The notes below the pieces were generated by a model that was not told the origin of the DNA, did no database searches, and was given only the letters and a program-made list of their open reading frames with translations. A program made the position numbers and the translations under genes. This document shows, one piece after another, positions 9,169-18,585 of a stretch of DNA of 64,000 nt; position 1 is the first letter of the stretch; every line of letters starts with the position of its first letter. Source of the DNA: an uncultured Porphyromonadaceae bacterium (GTDB taxonomy: Bacteria > Bacteroidota > Bacteroidia > Bacteroidales > Muribaculaceae); contig CANRWW010000002.1 of NCBI GenBank assembly GCA_947643665.1, positions 51,308 to 115,307 on the forward strand. Direction: 5' to 3'.

Positions 9169-10608
9169 TTACATGTTGACTTCGAGGGTTTCAAAATCGA
9201 ATCCTCCTCCGAGGGCTTCATATAGATTTATGAGTGATTCAAGAGCCTGGCCGCGTGCGGCTATCTGTTCCTGTTCAGCCGAGAGGGTGTTGAGTTGTGC
9301 CGTGACCACATCAAGCATCGGGCTAAGTGAATTTTTATATCTGTCAATGGCAAGCTGGAGCGATTCGGTGCTGGCAGCCAGTACCTTGTCAATGTATCCA
9401 AGATAAATTATAGCGAAGTGATACCCCGCCAATGCATTGTCTGTTTCCTGGAATGCATTGGCAACCACTAGATTGTAGTTGTCTATGGCACCTTGCAGCT
9501 GTTCGCGCGCCGTAGCGAGGGCATATTTACGTGACATTCCGTCGAATATCGTCCATGAGAGTGTCGGGGCTATAGTATATGTGAAAGAATTATGGCGGAA
9601 TAGGTCATCTATATTGTGGGCTGATGTGCCTATTGATCCTTCAAGTGAGAGTGTCGGCAGGAAATCCTTTTTTGCGATTCCAGCTTCGGCAGCGTATTGT
9701 GCGAGTTGGAGTTCCGCTTGTGCTATGTCCGGACGTCTTCGCAATATGCCTGCGGGGACACCTGCGCTTATTAGCCTGTGGCAGTCGGGCAGTGGTGTAG
9801 GAGTGGAAAGCCGTGCCCTTAATCCGTCGCTGAATGATCCGGTGAGCACCTCAAGTGAATTGATTGCGGCATGTATGGAATATTGTAGTTTTGGCATTGA
9901 GGCCAAGGTTGAGTAATATGTCTCTTCTGCCTGGGCCACATCCAGTTTGGAAGCGAGAGTGGCTTCGAATCGGGCACGGGCGATGTTTACAGTCTTAAGT
10001 TGTGATTCTGAATGCACTTCAGCCACGTATAGTTGTCCTTGCAATGTGCGCAGTTGCAGATATGTGTTGGCCACCTGCGCGCACAGGCTTACCATAGCGC
10101 CGGCAAATTCCGCGCGGGACGCATTGTAGGCAGCTTTTTTTGCTTTGACACCTGATGCGATTTTTCCGAAAATGTCAATTTCCCATTTTGCAGACAAGCC
10201 GGCGTTGAACCCGCTCATTACCGTTGCCGGAATATCAGTCGCAGTCATGGCGCCGCTTTGCCGTTCCTTGCTCCATCCGGCCGCAAGGCTGATTGACGGA
10301 TACCACCCTGACTGTGCTTGCTTCATAATGTTGCGTGCGATTTCTGTGCGGTGCAATGCCTGTGCGAGATCATAGTTATAGTCAAGGGCGAGAGTTATAA
10401 GCGAGTCAAGGGTGGTGTCGCCGAAAGAACGCCACCATCCTTCGGTAGGGGAGGGTATGTCCTGTTGCACCTCCGGCGTGTATGTCCATCGCTCGGGTAG
10501 TGTATCGTTTAGGTGGCGGGTGAGGTCGTCCCCGTTTACCGGCGGTTCCGCTGCTGATGCCAGACAGCAGGCTGTGCCTAAAGCAAAATAAATAAAACGT
10601 TGAAACAT
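9169..10608 (-). CDS. TolC/OprM-type outer-membrane efflux protein
   Basis: Outer-membrane channel of the tripartite pump. The 479-residue protein has a cleavable signal peptide ending near CCLASA-AEP, two repeated TolC-type helical regions (about 60-260 and 280-470), and the NodT-family motif RRPDIAQAELQLA in the middle. It is the first gene of the operon. The order outer-membrane factor, fusion protein, pump is the reverse of the usual arrangement, in which the outer-membrane factor is last. No consensus promoter was seen in the 289 bases upstream. Confidence 0.93.
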   Translation of the reverse strand: MFQRFIYFALGTACCLASAAEPPVNGDDLTRHLNDTLPERWTYTPEVQQDIPSPTEGWWRSFGDTTLDSLITLALDYNYDLAQALHRTEIARNIMKQAQSGWYPSISLAAGWSKERQSGAMTATDIPATVMSGFNAGLSAKWEIDIFGKIASGVKAKKAAYNASRAEFAGAMVSLCAQVANTYLQLRTLQGQLYVAEVHSESQLKTVNIARARFEATLASKLDVAQAEETYYSTLASMPKLQYSIHAAINSLEVLTGSFSDGLRARLSTPTPLPDCHRLISAGVPAGILRRRPDIAQAELQLAQYAAEAGIAKKDFLPTLSLEGSIGTSAHNIDDLFRHNSFTYTIAPTLSWTIFDGMSRKYALATAREQLQGAIDNYNLVVANAFQETDNALAGYHFAIIYLGYIDKVLAASTESLQLAIDRYKNSLSPMLDVVTAQLNTLSAEQEQIAARGQALESLINLYEALGGGFDFETLEVNM

Positions 10609-10838
10609 AAGACTTCTATAATAACCGGTGACAATTGATATGTTGCCGCTGCTTTAAAACTCCTCCACTATAAGCCTGTACCCATAGAGGTATATTGAAT
10701 TATAGATATTAAACAAATCTCAAAAATCTTTAGTTTACAAGCCGGTATGATAAGCGTTCGTTCCGGCTTTGGGCAAGGAGTCTGAAAAATGGTAATAATC
10801 ACCGATATTATGTTTCGATATTGCGATACAAGTGTGCA

Positions 10839-10846
10839 TAAATTTG
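10839..10846 (+). promoter_or_regulatory. Possible -7 box for the CMD/cupin gene
   Basis: TAAATTTG matches the Bacteroidetes -7 box and would start transcription about 45 bases before the gene at 10898. No clear TTTG lies at the right distance (a TTTC at 10813-10816 is the closest), so the call is weak. Confidence 0.35.
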
Positions 10847-10897
10847 CGGTGTGGTTATTTATCAATTTCCGGTACTCGGATAGTGTAATTAAAATGT

Positions 10898-11719
10898 ATG
10901 AAAGTTAAATGTCTAATTGCTGCAATTGCAGTGGTGTTAAGTTTTTCTACAATTATGGCAGAACAAAAGATCAGACAGACGGCAGGGCGCACGGCACTTG
11001 GGGAATTCGCTCCTAAATTTGCGGAATTGAACGATGATGTGTTGTTCGGGGATGCGGTATGGAACGATTCCACCCTAAGCCTACATGACCATAGCATGGT
11101 CACTATTTCCATACTTCTTGGTAAAGGTTTGACAGACTCTTCTTTCCGTTCGCATTTGGAAATGGGTAAGAGGCATGGCATAACCCGGAGTGAGATAGCC
11201 GCACTGTTGACACAAGCCGCATTTTATGCGGGATGGCCAAATGCCTGGGCCGGATTCCGTATCGCAAAAGAAGTATGGGCGGATTCAGAAGATGTCGCCA
11301 CAGAAAAAGAACGTTTTCAGCGGGAAATGATTTTTCCTGTAGGTGAGCCTAATACGGAATACGCAAGGTATTTTACCGGAAACAGTTACCTGGCACGTGT
11401 TTCCGGCATGCAGGTTCCGTTTTCCAATGTCACTTTCGAACCCCGTTGCCGTAACAACTGGCACATACACCATGCATCCGGAGGTGGTGGACAGATGCTT
11501 GTCGGTGTCGCAGGCCGCGGATGGTATCAGGAGGAAGGGAAGCCTGCCGTGGAAGTTCTCCCCGGAACAGTAGTCCATATCCCCGCCGGCGTGAAGCATT
11601 GGCATGGTGCGGCTTCAGATTCATGGTTTGCCCATCTTGCTTTTGAAGTGCCGGGTGAAGGCACCTCCACGGAGTGGCTTGAACCTGTCACAGATCAGGA
11701 ATACGATAGCCTGGACTGA
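10898..11719 (+). CDS. Exported carboxymuconolactone decarboxylase-cupin fusion protein
   Basis: The 273-residue protein has a signal peptide (about residues 1-22, ending near IMA-EQ). A carboxymuconolactone-decarboxylase (CMD) helical domain follows (about 30-130). A cupin domain comes last (about 150-255) with metal-site motifs NNWHIHH and PAGVKHWHGA. In the first cupin motif a glutamine (GGGGQML) stands where many cupins have glutamate. No CxxC of the AhpD peroxidase type is present in the CMD half. Such CMD-cupin proteins are common but their reaction is not established; detoxification or oxidation of a small aromatic or quinone-like compound is conjecture. The signal peptide implies a periplasmic location. 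It stands alone between the RND operon and dnaG. Confidence 0.8.
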   Translation: MKVKCLIAAIAVVLSFSTIMAEQKIRQTAGRTALGEFAPKFAELNDDVLFGDAVWNDSTLSLHDHSMVTISILLGKGLTDSSFRSHLEMGKRHGITRSEIAALLTQAAFYAGWPNAWAGFRIAKEVWADSEDVATEKERFQREMIFPVGEPNTEYARYFTGNSYLARVSGMQVPFSNVTFEPRCRNNWHIHHASGGGGQMLVGVAGRGWYQEEGKPAVEVLPGTVVHIPAGVKHWHGAASDSWFAHLAFEVPGEGTSTEWLEPVTDQEYDSLD

Positions 11720-11793
11720 TAGCCGGCTGTAGCTTCGGTAATGGCCATATCTGTTTTAACTTGCCTGAGCGGTTTTCTATGGAAAAAAAGTGC

Positions 11794-11801
11794 TAACTTT
11801 G
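11794..11801 (+). promoter_or_regulatory. -7 box of dnaG promoter
   Basis: TAACTTTG is a perfect Bacteroidetes -7 box. Transcription would start near 11808, giving an 86-base leader before ATG 11894. This rules out the longer frame that opens at 11741. The upstream box is poor. Confidence 0.5.
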
Positions 11802-11893
11802 CATTTATCCGTACCGTTATCGGATATGGTAACCGGAAAACATTCCCAAGGGAGAACAAGACTTCCTTAATATCCCCAATTTTGGACAGATTC

Positions 11894-14197
11894 ATGAAAA
11901 CGATTGACAGGGAAACAGTGCAGAGGATCATTGACACCGCTGATATAGTGGAGGTGGTAAGTGATTTCGTGCATTTGCGCCGCAGAGGGGCGAATTACAT
12001 AGGGTTGTGCCCGTTCCACAACGAGCGCACCCCCTCCTTCTCCGTGTCGCGCGCAAAGGGCATATGCAAATGTTTCAGCTGCGGCAAAGGTGGCAGTCCT
12101 GTCAACTTCATCATGGAGCATGAACAGTTGAGCTATTGGGACGCGCTGAGATACCTTGCGAAAAAATACCATATCGAGATACAGGAACATGAGGTGACAG
12201 ATGCCGAGCGGCAGGCTATGAGTGAGCGCCAGTCGCTTATGGAGGTCAATGATTTCGCCATGAAGCATTTCGAGCGCAATATGCTTGAGACCTCCGACGG
12301 GCGCGACATAGGCCTGGCTTATTTCCGTGAACGTGGCATCAACGAGGCTATGGTCAGGCGCTTCCATCTGGGATATTCCCTTAATCTTCGTGACGATCTC
12401 CTTGAGGCTGCCAGGAAAGACGGTTACAGCGATGACGCGCTTGTAAAGACGGGGCTGTGTGTGCGCACGGACCATGGCGATTTGTACGACCGTTTCAAAG
12501 CCAGGGTAATGTATCCGGTTTTCTCCATTTCCGGCAAGGTAGTGGCTTTTGGAGGGCGTACTCTACGGTCTGACAAGACTGTCGCCAAGTATGTAAATTC
12601 CCCGGAGAGTATAATATACAAGAAAAGCCGTGAGTTATATGGCCTTTATCAGGCAAAACAGGCTATTGTCCGTAAAGACAAGTGTATTCTTGTAGAAGGA
12701 TATATGGACGTCATTTCCATGCACCAGCAGGGTGTGGAAAATGTTGTTGCTTCTTCAGGTACATCGCTTACACAAGGGCAGATACGCCTGATACACCGTT
12801 TCACGGAAAATGTGACGGTGATCTACGATAGTGACCCTGCCGGTATAAAAGCGTCTTTACGTGGCATTGACCTGCTGCTTGCAGAGGGATTGAACATAAA
12901 GGTGCTCCTTCTCCCTGACGGTGATGACCCTGACTCTTTTGCCCAAAGCCATTCCGCTTCGGAAGTAGAGGCTTATCTGGAGGAAAATGAGGTTGATTTC
13001 ATCCGTTTCAAGACCGATGTGCTTTTGCGCGACGCCGCTTCCGATCCTCTTAGACGCTCGGAAGTGGTGAGTGGCATATTGCTGTCAATAGCCCATATCC
13101 CGGAGGAGATAAAACGCAATGTTTACATCCAGGAGTGTTCCATGCGTTTTGGCATTGACGAGCGTATGCTTTTACGCCAGGTAAATGTGTTTATAACCAG
13201 GCTTGCCGAGCAAAATGCCCGTCAGAGCGCCCGGGATGCTGCCATGGAAACCGTAACCGGGCGTTCTGCGGAGCAGCAGGCAGATATTGCAGATGACAAA
13301 GCGGTGCCGCAGGCTGTTGGGGATTCTTCACTTTCGGCTTCCGGTCCGTCTGATGTCGTGTCGCCTGTCACAGAGCCCCGGCAGGAAATGAAAATAGAGA
13401 CCAGCCTCAGGGATGCTATCGACCGTGGTGCCGATCCGCTTGCAAAAGCTCTTGAACCGCAGGAACGCGCATTGATGCGTCTGGTATTGAAATACGGTAT
13501 GCTTGACCTGGGGGATGAATTTGGCACTTATGATGATGGCGGCCATGTAAAAGTGATAGATTATATACGTGAGGATCTTGAGGTTGACAACATACAGTTC
13601 AGGAATCCTCTTTACAGGCGCATGTTTCAGGAAGCCATGGCCATGCGTGAAAACGACTGGGAGGTTGACTTTGCCAATCATGTGGGTGCGGCACAAGCCC
13701 GTATGCAGGAACTTGAACAATCCGGTCTTGAAGAGATAAAGAATACCGCTGCTACTCTTGCGGAAATCAATATGGCTGAGACCAAGTTAAAGGAAAATTG
13801 CCGTGAGGCATATGAATCAGACATACGTGATTTTTCTCAACTGTATTTTGAAAAAACATTTATTTCACATCCTGACGATGATGTGCGCCGTGCCGCTTCA
13901 GACCTTGTGGTGGAGCGGCACCAGTTGAGTAAAATCTATTTCCGCCAAGGCACTAAAATAGAAACCGAGATTGACAGGCTGGATGATCTTGTGCCCCGTG
14001 CCCTTGTGGCTCTTAAATATTATATGGGACGTTGCAAGTTCCATGAGCTTACCAGCCGTATAAGCCAGGTGCAGGCAACTCCGGGATATGATATGGCCGA
14101 GATATTCTCACTTATGGAACAGCAGAAGAAATGGCATGATTTCTGCACCCAGCTTGCCACCCAGATAGGGGAGCGTGTGTATGAACCTCTGCGCTGA
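11894..14197 (+). CDS. dnaG: DNA primase
   Basis: Makes RNA primers at the replication fork with the replicative helicase. The 767-residue protein starts at MKTIDRETVQRIIDTADIVE; the frame is open further upstream, but that part precedes the promoter and has no family resemblance. The CHC2 zinc finger is complete (C39, H42, C60, C63). A TOPRIM domain follows with CILVEGYMDVISMHQ and IYDSDPAGIKA. The C-terminal third is helicase-binding and includes a low-complexity linker rich in A, S and P around 450-510. It is longer than E. coli DnaG (581 residues), as is usual for Bacteroidetes. Single-gene transcript. Confidence 0.95.
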   Translation: MKTIDRETVQRIIDTADIVEVVSDFVHLRRRGANYIGLCPFHNERTPSFSVSRAKGICKCFSCGKGGSPVNFIMEHEQLSYWDALRYLAKKYHIEIQEHEVTDAERQAMSERQSLMEVNDFAMKHFERNMLETSDGRDIGLAYFRERGINEAMVRRFHLGYSLNLRDDLLEAARKDGYSDDALVKTGLCVRTDHGDLYDRFKARVMYPVFSISGKVVAFGGRTLRSDKTVAKYVNSPESIIYKKSRELYGLYQAKQAIVRKDKCILVEGYMDVISMHQQGVENVVASSGTSLTQGQIRLIHRFTENVTVIYDSDPAGIKASLRGIDLLLAEGLNIKVLLLPDGDDPDSFAQSHSASEVEAYLEENEVDFIRFKTDVLLRDAASDPLRRSEVVSGILLSIAHIPEEIKRNVYIQECSMRFGIDERMLLRQVNVFITRLAEQNARQSARDAAMETVTGRSAEQQADIADDKAVPQAVGDSSLSASGPSDVVSPVTEPRQEMKIETSLRDAIDRGADPLAKALEPQERALMRLVLKYGMLDLGDEFGTYDDGGHVKVIDYIREDLEVDNIQFRNPLYRRMFQEAMAMRENDWEVDFANHVGAAQARMQELEQSGLEEIKNTAATLAEINMAETKLKENCREAYESDIRDFSQLYFEKTFISHPDDDVRRAASDLVVERHQLSKIYFRQGTKIETEIDRLDDLVPRALVALKYYMGRCKFHELTSRISQVQATPGYDMAEIFSLMEQQKKWHDFCTQLATQIGERVYEPLR

Positions 14198-14272
14198 CAT
14201 CCCGAGGAACCGCCGGATATATCCTTTGGATAAAAAATAATGTTAAAATGCGGAGAATACATTATTAATTTG

Positions 14273-14280
14273 TAAATTTG
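14273..14280 (+). promoter_or_regulatory. -7 box of the mutAB promoter
   Basis: TAAATTTG matches the Bacteroidetes -7 box. Transcription would begin near 14287, at the very start of the structured leader. No TTTG was found 19-21 bases upstream. Confidence 0.45.
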
Positions 14281-14281
14281 C

Positions 14282-14359
14282 CATGTATAGAAGGCGCGGT
14301 ATCACTTGCAAAAGTGTGGCGCTACCGGCCGCTTATGCGGCGATTACCTGTATACCATG
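14282..14359 (+). promoter_or_regulatory. Structured three-way-junction leader of mutAB
   Basis: Reading by eye, CATGTATA (14282-14289) pairs with TATA-C-CATG (14351-14359, one bulge) and AGG (14292-14294) with CCT (14347-14349), closing a domain. Inside are two arms: GGTA-t-CACTT/AAGTG...TACC with a GCAA loop (14298-14326), and GCCGC-TTAT-GCGGC (14328-14341). The element is about 78 nt and ends 30 bases before the mutA start. It lacks the conserved boxes and size of a cobalamin riboswitch and has no tRNA T-arm. It may be a regulatory leader of unknown ligand or a chance fold; no covariance was checked. If transcription starts at 14287 the outer stem would be partly lost. Confidence 0.35.
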
Positions 14360-14389
14360 TAAATAACCCAAACTTTTTTATAACCTATC

Positions 14390-16267
14390 ATGGCAGATAA
14401 TAAAGAAAAACTGTTTACTCAGTTTCCGCCTGTAAGCTATGAGACATGGCGAGCAAAGGTGGACGCCGATCTTAAAGGTGTGCCCTTTGACAAAAAACTT
14501 GTCTGGCGTACCAACGAGGGCTTCAATGTGCAGCCTATGTACCAGCGTCAGGATATTGAGAATTTACCCACAGTTGATTCACTCCCCGGCGAATACCCGT
14601 TTGTACGTGGTACCAGGGAGGACAACAACTGGCTCACACGTCAGGAGATTCTCGCAACAGATCCCGAAGAGGCCAACAAGGTAGCTTTGGATGTGCTGGG
14701 CAAAGGGGTAAACTCACTCGGATTCACTGTAAAAGAACCGACTGTTGAAACTCTCACCGTTCTTCTTGATGGAATAGATCTTGAGAAGGTGGAAGTGAAC
14801 TTTGCTACATGTCCGCGAAAAGCTGTTGAGTTCGCACGCGTCCTGGCTTCTTTCCTTAAAGACAAATGTGTGGCAGAGACTTTCCGTGGCTCAATTGATT
14901 ATAATCCGCTCAAACGTGCTTTCCGGCATGGTACGGAGGTGGATAAGGCTGCTGTTGCCGCAGATGCCAAGATGATGATCGAGGCTCTTGAGGGCGTGCC
15001 CGGTGTACGTTGCCTCAGTGTGAATTCCGACATATTCTGCAACGCGGGCGCATATATTTTCCAGGAACTCGGATATGCACTTGCCTGGGGTGCAGGATGG
15101 CTTACGCTTCTTACCGAAGCTGGTGTGGAAGCCACGAAGGTGGCATGCCGTGTGAAATTCAACATGGGCGTGTCAAGCAACTACTTTATGGAGCTTGCCA
15201 AGTTCCGCGCCGCACGCATGATGTGGGCGCAGATCGTGGAGCAATATAAACCGGCATGCAAGTGTGCATGTAAGATGGTGGCTCACGCTACTACTTCGCG
15301 TTTCAACCAGACTATATTTGACGCACATGTGAATCTGCTCCGTAGCCAGACAGAGGCAATGTCTGCCGCTTTGGCTGGTGTGGATTCCATTACTGTAACA
15401 CCGTTTGATACGCCATATAAGACTCCCGATGAATTCTCGGAACGTATAGCACGAAACCAGCAGCTTCTGCTTAAAGAGGAGAGCCATCTTGACAAGGTCG
15501 TGGATCCGGCCGGCGGTTCATATTACGTGGAGACACTTACGGTATCCATTGCCAACGAGGCTTGGAAACTTTTCCTTGAAGTAGAGGAAAAGGGCGGTTT
15601 CGCCGCATGTGTTAACTCTGGTGAGGTCCAGGCCGCAGTAAACGCTTCAGGTGTGAAACGTCATCAGGATATGGCGCGCCGCAAAGAGATACTTCTGGGT
15701 ACCAACCAGTTCCCCAACTTCAATGAATTTGCCGCCCAGAAGATTGAAAATGGTGCTGATCCCTGCACCAAACATGACGGCGAGGGTTGCGGTTGCGCAG
15801 CCGGGGGAGATAAAGCCAAGGTGCTCAACAGCGAGCGTCAGGCAAGCGATTTCGAAGCTCTCCGTCTGGCCACGGAGCATGCCGCCAACCGTCCGAAAGC
15901 GTTCATGCTCACAATCGGCAATCTGGCGATGCGTCTGGCTCGTGCACAATTCTCTTCCAATTTTTTCGGTTGTGCCGGATATGAGATTCTTGACAATATC
16001 GGTTTCAACACAGTACAGGAGGGTATTGACGCCGCTATGGAAAAGGGTGCCGATATTGTGGTGCTCTGCTCTTCCGACGACGAATATGCCACATATGCCC
16101 CTGAGGCTTTCAAACTCCTTGACGGTCGTGCAGAGTTTGTGGTGGCTGGTGCTCCCGCATGTACCGACGATCTCAAGGCACAGGGCATAGAGCATTTTAT
16201 ACATGTGCGCTCAAATGTGCTTGAAACATTACAGGAATTCAACAAGCGTCTCCTTAAAAACAACTAA
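14390..16267 (+). CDS. mutA: Methylmalonyl-CoA mutase, small subunit
   Basis: Non-catalytic subunit of the adenosylcobalamin enzyme that interconverts succinyl-CoA and (R)-methylmalonyl-CoA, the key step from succinate to propionate in Bacteroidales. The 625 residues contain a degenerate TIM-barrel (about 1-430) and a degenerate B12-binding-like domain (about 480-620) that lacks the DxHxxG motif. Between them is a short Cys/Gly-rich linker (HDGEGCGCAAGG). It sits 11 bases ahead of mutB, in the usual heterodimer operon order. A structured leader precedes it. Confidence 0.95.
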   Translation: MADNKEKLFTQFPPVSYETWRAKVDADLKGVPFDKKLVWRTNEGFNVQPMYQRQDIENLPTVDSLPGEYPFVRGTREDNNWLTRQEILATDPEEANKVALDVLGKGVNSLGFTVKEPTVETLTVLLDGIDLEKVEVNFATCPRKAVEFARVLASFLKDKCVAETFRGSIDYNPLKRAFRHGTEVDKAAVAADAKMMIEALEGVPGVRCLSVNSDIFCNAGAYIFQELGYALAWGAGWLTLLTEAGVEATKVACRVKFNMGVSSNYFMELAKFRAARMMWAQIVEQYKPACKCACKMVAHATTSRFNQTIFDAHVNLLRSQTEAMSAALAGVDSITVTPFDTPYKTPDEFSERIARNQQLLLKEESHLDKVVDPAGGSYYVETLTVSIANEAWKLFLEVEEKGGFAACVNSGEVQAAVNASGVKRHQDMARRKEILLGTNQFPNFNEFAAQKIENGADPCTKHDGEGCGCAAGGDKAKVLNSERQASDFEALRLATEHAANRPKAFMLTIGNLAMRLARAQFSSNFFGCAGYEILDNIGFNTVQEGIDAAMEKGADIVVLCSSDDEYATYAPEAFKLLDGRAEFVVAGAPACTDDLKAQGIEHFIHVRSNVLETLQEFNKRLLKNN

Positions 16268-16278
16268 TTAAGTAAGCC

Positions 16279-18420
16279 ATGAAACCCGATTTCAAAAATA
16301 TGAACATCATAGCCGACGCTTTCGGTGCGTCGGCAGCTGCCCCTAAGGCAGCCGGTGAGGATTGGCTCACTCCTGAGCTTATCCCGGTAAAACCCATATA
16401 TACCAAGGCCGATCTGGAGGGTATGGAACACCTTGACTATGTGGCTGGTCTTCCTCCTTTCCTGCGTGGTCCGTACAGTGGCATGTATGCCATACGTCCA
16501 TGGACCATCCGCCAATATGCAGGTTTCTCCACCGCCGCCGAATCAAACGCTTTTTACCGCCGCAACCTCGCGTCGGGTCAGAAAGGCCTGTCTGTGGCAT
16601 TTGACCTTGCAACACACCGCGGCTACGACGCGGATCATCCCCGTGTGGTAGGCGACGTAGGCAAGGCTGGCGTGAGCATCTGTTCGATAGAGGACATGAA
16701 AGTGCTTTTCGACGGCATTCCTCTGAACAAGATGTCTGTATCCATGACAATGAACGGTGCCGTGCTTCCCGTGCTTGCATTCTATATCAACGCAGGACTG
16801 GAACAGGGAGCCAAACTCGAAGAGATGGCAGGTACCATCCAGAACGATATCCTCAAGGAATTCATGGTGCGGAACACCTATATCTATCCTCCGGAATTCT
16901 CAATGCGTATTATCGCCGATATCTTTGAGTACACTTCTCAGAACATGCCCAAGTTCAACTCAATCTCCATCTCCGGCTATCATATGCAGGAGGCGGGAGC
17001 GACTTGCGACATAGAACTTGCATATACCCTTGCGGATGGTCTTGAATACCTGCGCGCAGGTGTAAACGCCGGCATGGATATTGACTCGTTCGCTCCCCGT
17101 CTGTCGTTCTTTTGGGCTATCGGCATGAACTTCTTCATGGAGATTGCCAAGATGCGTGCGGCACGTATGCTCTGGGCTAAGATCGTCAGCCAGTTCAATC
17201 CCAAAAATCCGAAATCGCTCGCGCTCCGCACACACTCCCAGACCTCAGGCTGGTCTCTTACGGAGCAGGATCCGTTTAACAATGTCGGGCGAACCTGCAT
17301 TGAGGCTATGGGTGCGGCACTCGGCCACACACAGAGCCTTCACACCAATGCTTTGGACGAGGCAATCGCCCTGCCCACTGATTTCTCTGCGCGTATTGCC
17401 CGTAATACCCAGATATATATCCAGGAAGAGACATATGTCTGCAAGGAGATAGATCCATGGGCAGGTTCATACTATGTAGAGTCGCTGACAAATGAGATCG
17501 CCCACCGTGCATGGGAGCATATCCAGGAGATTGAGAAACTAGGCGGTATGGCAAAGGCTATTGAAACCGGCCTTCCTAAGCTCCGCATAGAGGAGGCCGC
17601 CGCACGTACGCAAGCCCGTATTGACTCAGGGCGTCAGACCATTGTGGGTATCAACAAGTATCGTCTTGACCATGAAGATCCTATTGATATCCTTGAAATT
17701 GACAATACCGAAGTACGCAACGAGCAGTGCGCCCGTCTTGAAGATCTCCGGAAGGAACGTGATGAAGAGGCTGTCAAGAAAGCACTTGAGGCCATAACTG
17801 AATGTGTGCGCACCAAGAAGGGCAACCTTCTTGACCTGGCTGTCAAAGCCGCCGGCCTGCGTGCGTCGCTCGGTGAGATTTCCGATGCTTGCGAAGATGT
17901 TGTCGGACGTTATAAAGCTGTAATCAGAACTATTTCAGGCGTGTATTCAAGCGAAACAAAGAATGATCCCGATTTCCTCCGCGCACAGAAGATGACCGAG
18001 GAATTCGCTAAACGTGAGGGACGTCAGCCCCGTATTATGATAGCAAAGATGGGTCAGGACGGTCACGACCGCGGTGCCAAAGTAGTGGCCACCGGTTATG
18101 CCGACTGCGGATTCGATGTGGATATGGGCCCGCTGTTCCAGACACCGGCCGAAGCTGCCCGCCAGGCTGTGGAGAACGACGTGCACATTCTTGGTGTAAG
18201 CTCGCTTGCCGCCGGCCATAAGACTTTGATCCCGCAGGTGATAGAGGAGCTCAAGAAGCTCGGACGCGAGGATATTATGGTTACTGCCGGAGGTGTGATA
18301 CCCGCCCAGGATTATGACTTCCTCTATAAGGCAGGTGTTGCCGCGATCTTCGGCCCAGGCACACGTATTCCCGTTTCGGCGATCCGTATGCTTGAGATTC
18401 TCAATGGTGAAGAAGAATAA
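16279..18420 (+). CDS. mutB: Methylmalonyl-CoA mutase, large (catalytic) subunit
   Basis: Catalytic alpha subunit, 713 residues. The N-terminal TIM barrel holds the acyl-CoA site, with the conserved stretch [20 protein letters not shown] near residue 110. The C-terminal B12-binding domain carries D594-x-H596-xx-G599, whose histidine replaces dimethylbenzimidazole as cobalt ligand, followed by the SSLAAGH and [10 protein letters not shown] phosphate and ribose motifs. It works with MutA and with methylmalonyl-CoA epimerase and decarboxylase encoded elsewhere to make propionate. Ends 6 bases before a 15-bp hairpin. Confidence 0.97.
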   Translation: MKPDFKNMNIIADAFGASAAAPKAAGEDWLTPELIPVKPIYTKADLEGMEHLDYVAGLPPFLRGPYSGMYAIRPWTIRQYAGFSTAAESNAFYRRNLASGQKGLSVAFDLATHRGYDADHPRVVGDVGKAGVSICSIEDMKVLFDGIPLNKMSVSMTMNGAVLPVLAFYINAGLEQGAKLEEMAGTIQNDILKEFMVRNTYIYPPEFSMRIIADIFEYTSQNMPKFNSISISGYHMQEAGATCDIELAYTLADGLEYLRAGVNAGMDIDSFAPRLSFFWAIGMNFFMEIAKMRAARMLWAKIVSQFNPKNPKSLALRTHSQTSGWSLTEQDPFNNVGRTCIEAMGAALGHTQSLHTNALDEAIALPTDFSARIARNTQIYIQEETYVCKEIDPWAGSYYVESLTNEIAHRAWEHIQEIEKLGGMAKAIETGLPKLRIEEAAARTQARIDSGRQTIVGINKYRLDHEDPIDILEIDNTEVRNEQCARLEDLRKERDEEAVKKALEAITECVRTKKGNLLDLAVKAAGLRASLGEISDACEDVVGRYKAVIRTISGVYSSETKNDPDFLRAQKMTEEFAKREGRQPRIMIAKMGQDGHDRGAKVVATGYADCGFDVDMGPLFQTPAEAARQAVENDVHILGVSSLAAGHKTLIPQVIEELKKLGREDIMVTAGGVIPAQDYDFLYKAGVAAIFGPGTRIPVSAIRMLEILNGEEE

Positions 18421-18425
18421 TATTT

Positions 18426-18461
18426 CCTGGCAGTATGCCTGGATAAAGGCATACTGCCAGG
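18426..18461 (+). terminator. Hairpin terminator after mutAB
   Basis: A perfect 15-bp stem (CCTGGCAGTATGCCT, 18426-18440, with 18447-18461) and a 6-base loop follow the mutB stop directly. There is no strong U-run, so termination may be partial or the hairpin may protect the 3' end. Confidence 0.65.
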
Positions 18462-18585
18462 TATATGCTATGATGCGGGAGCATTAGCTGTCCGCTGCGT
18501 AGCGGAATTGATTGAATAATGGTTGCCCGGTCGCTTCCTCAATGCGGGGAAGCGCTCCGGACAACTATATTTGTGTATTGCATCT

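Noticed and set aside
11741..11893. N-terminal extension of DNA primase
   Set aside because: The frame is open, but a perfect -7 promoter box lies inside it and the extension has no primase likeness.
14282..14359. tRNA or cobalamin riboswitch before mutA
   Set aside because: No T-arm or anticodon layout, and no B12 box or adequate length for a cobalamin riboswitch.
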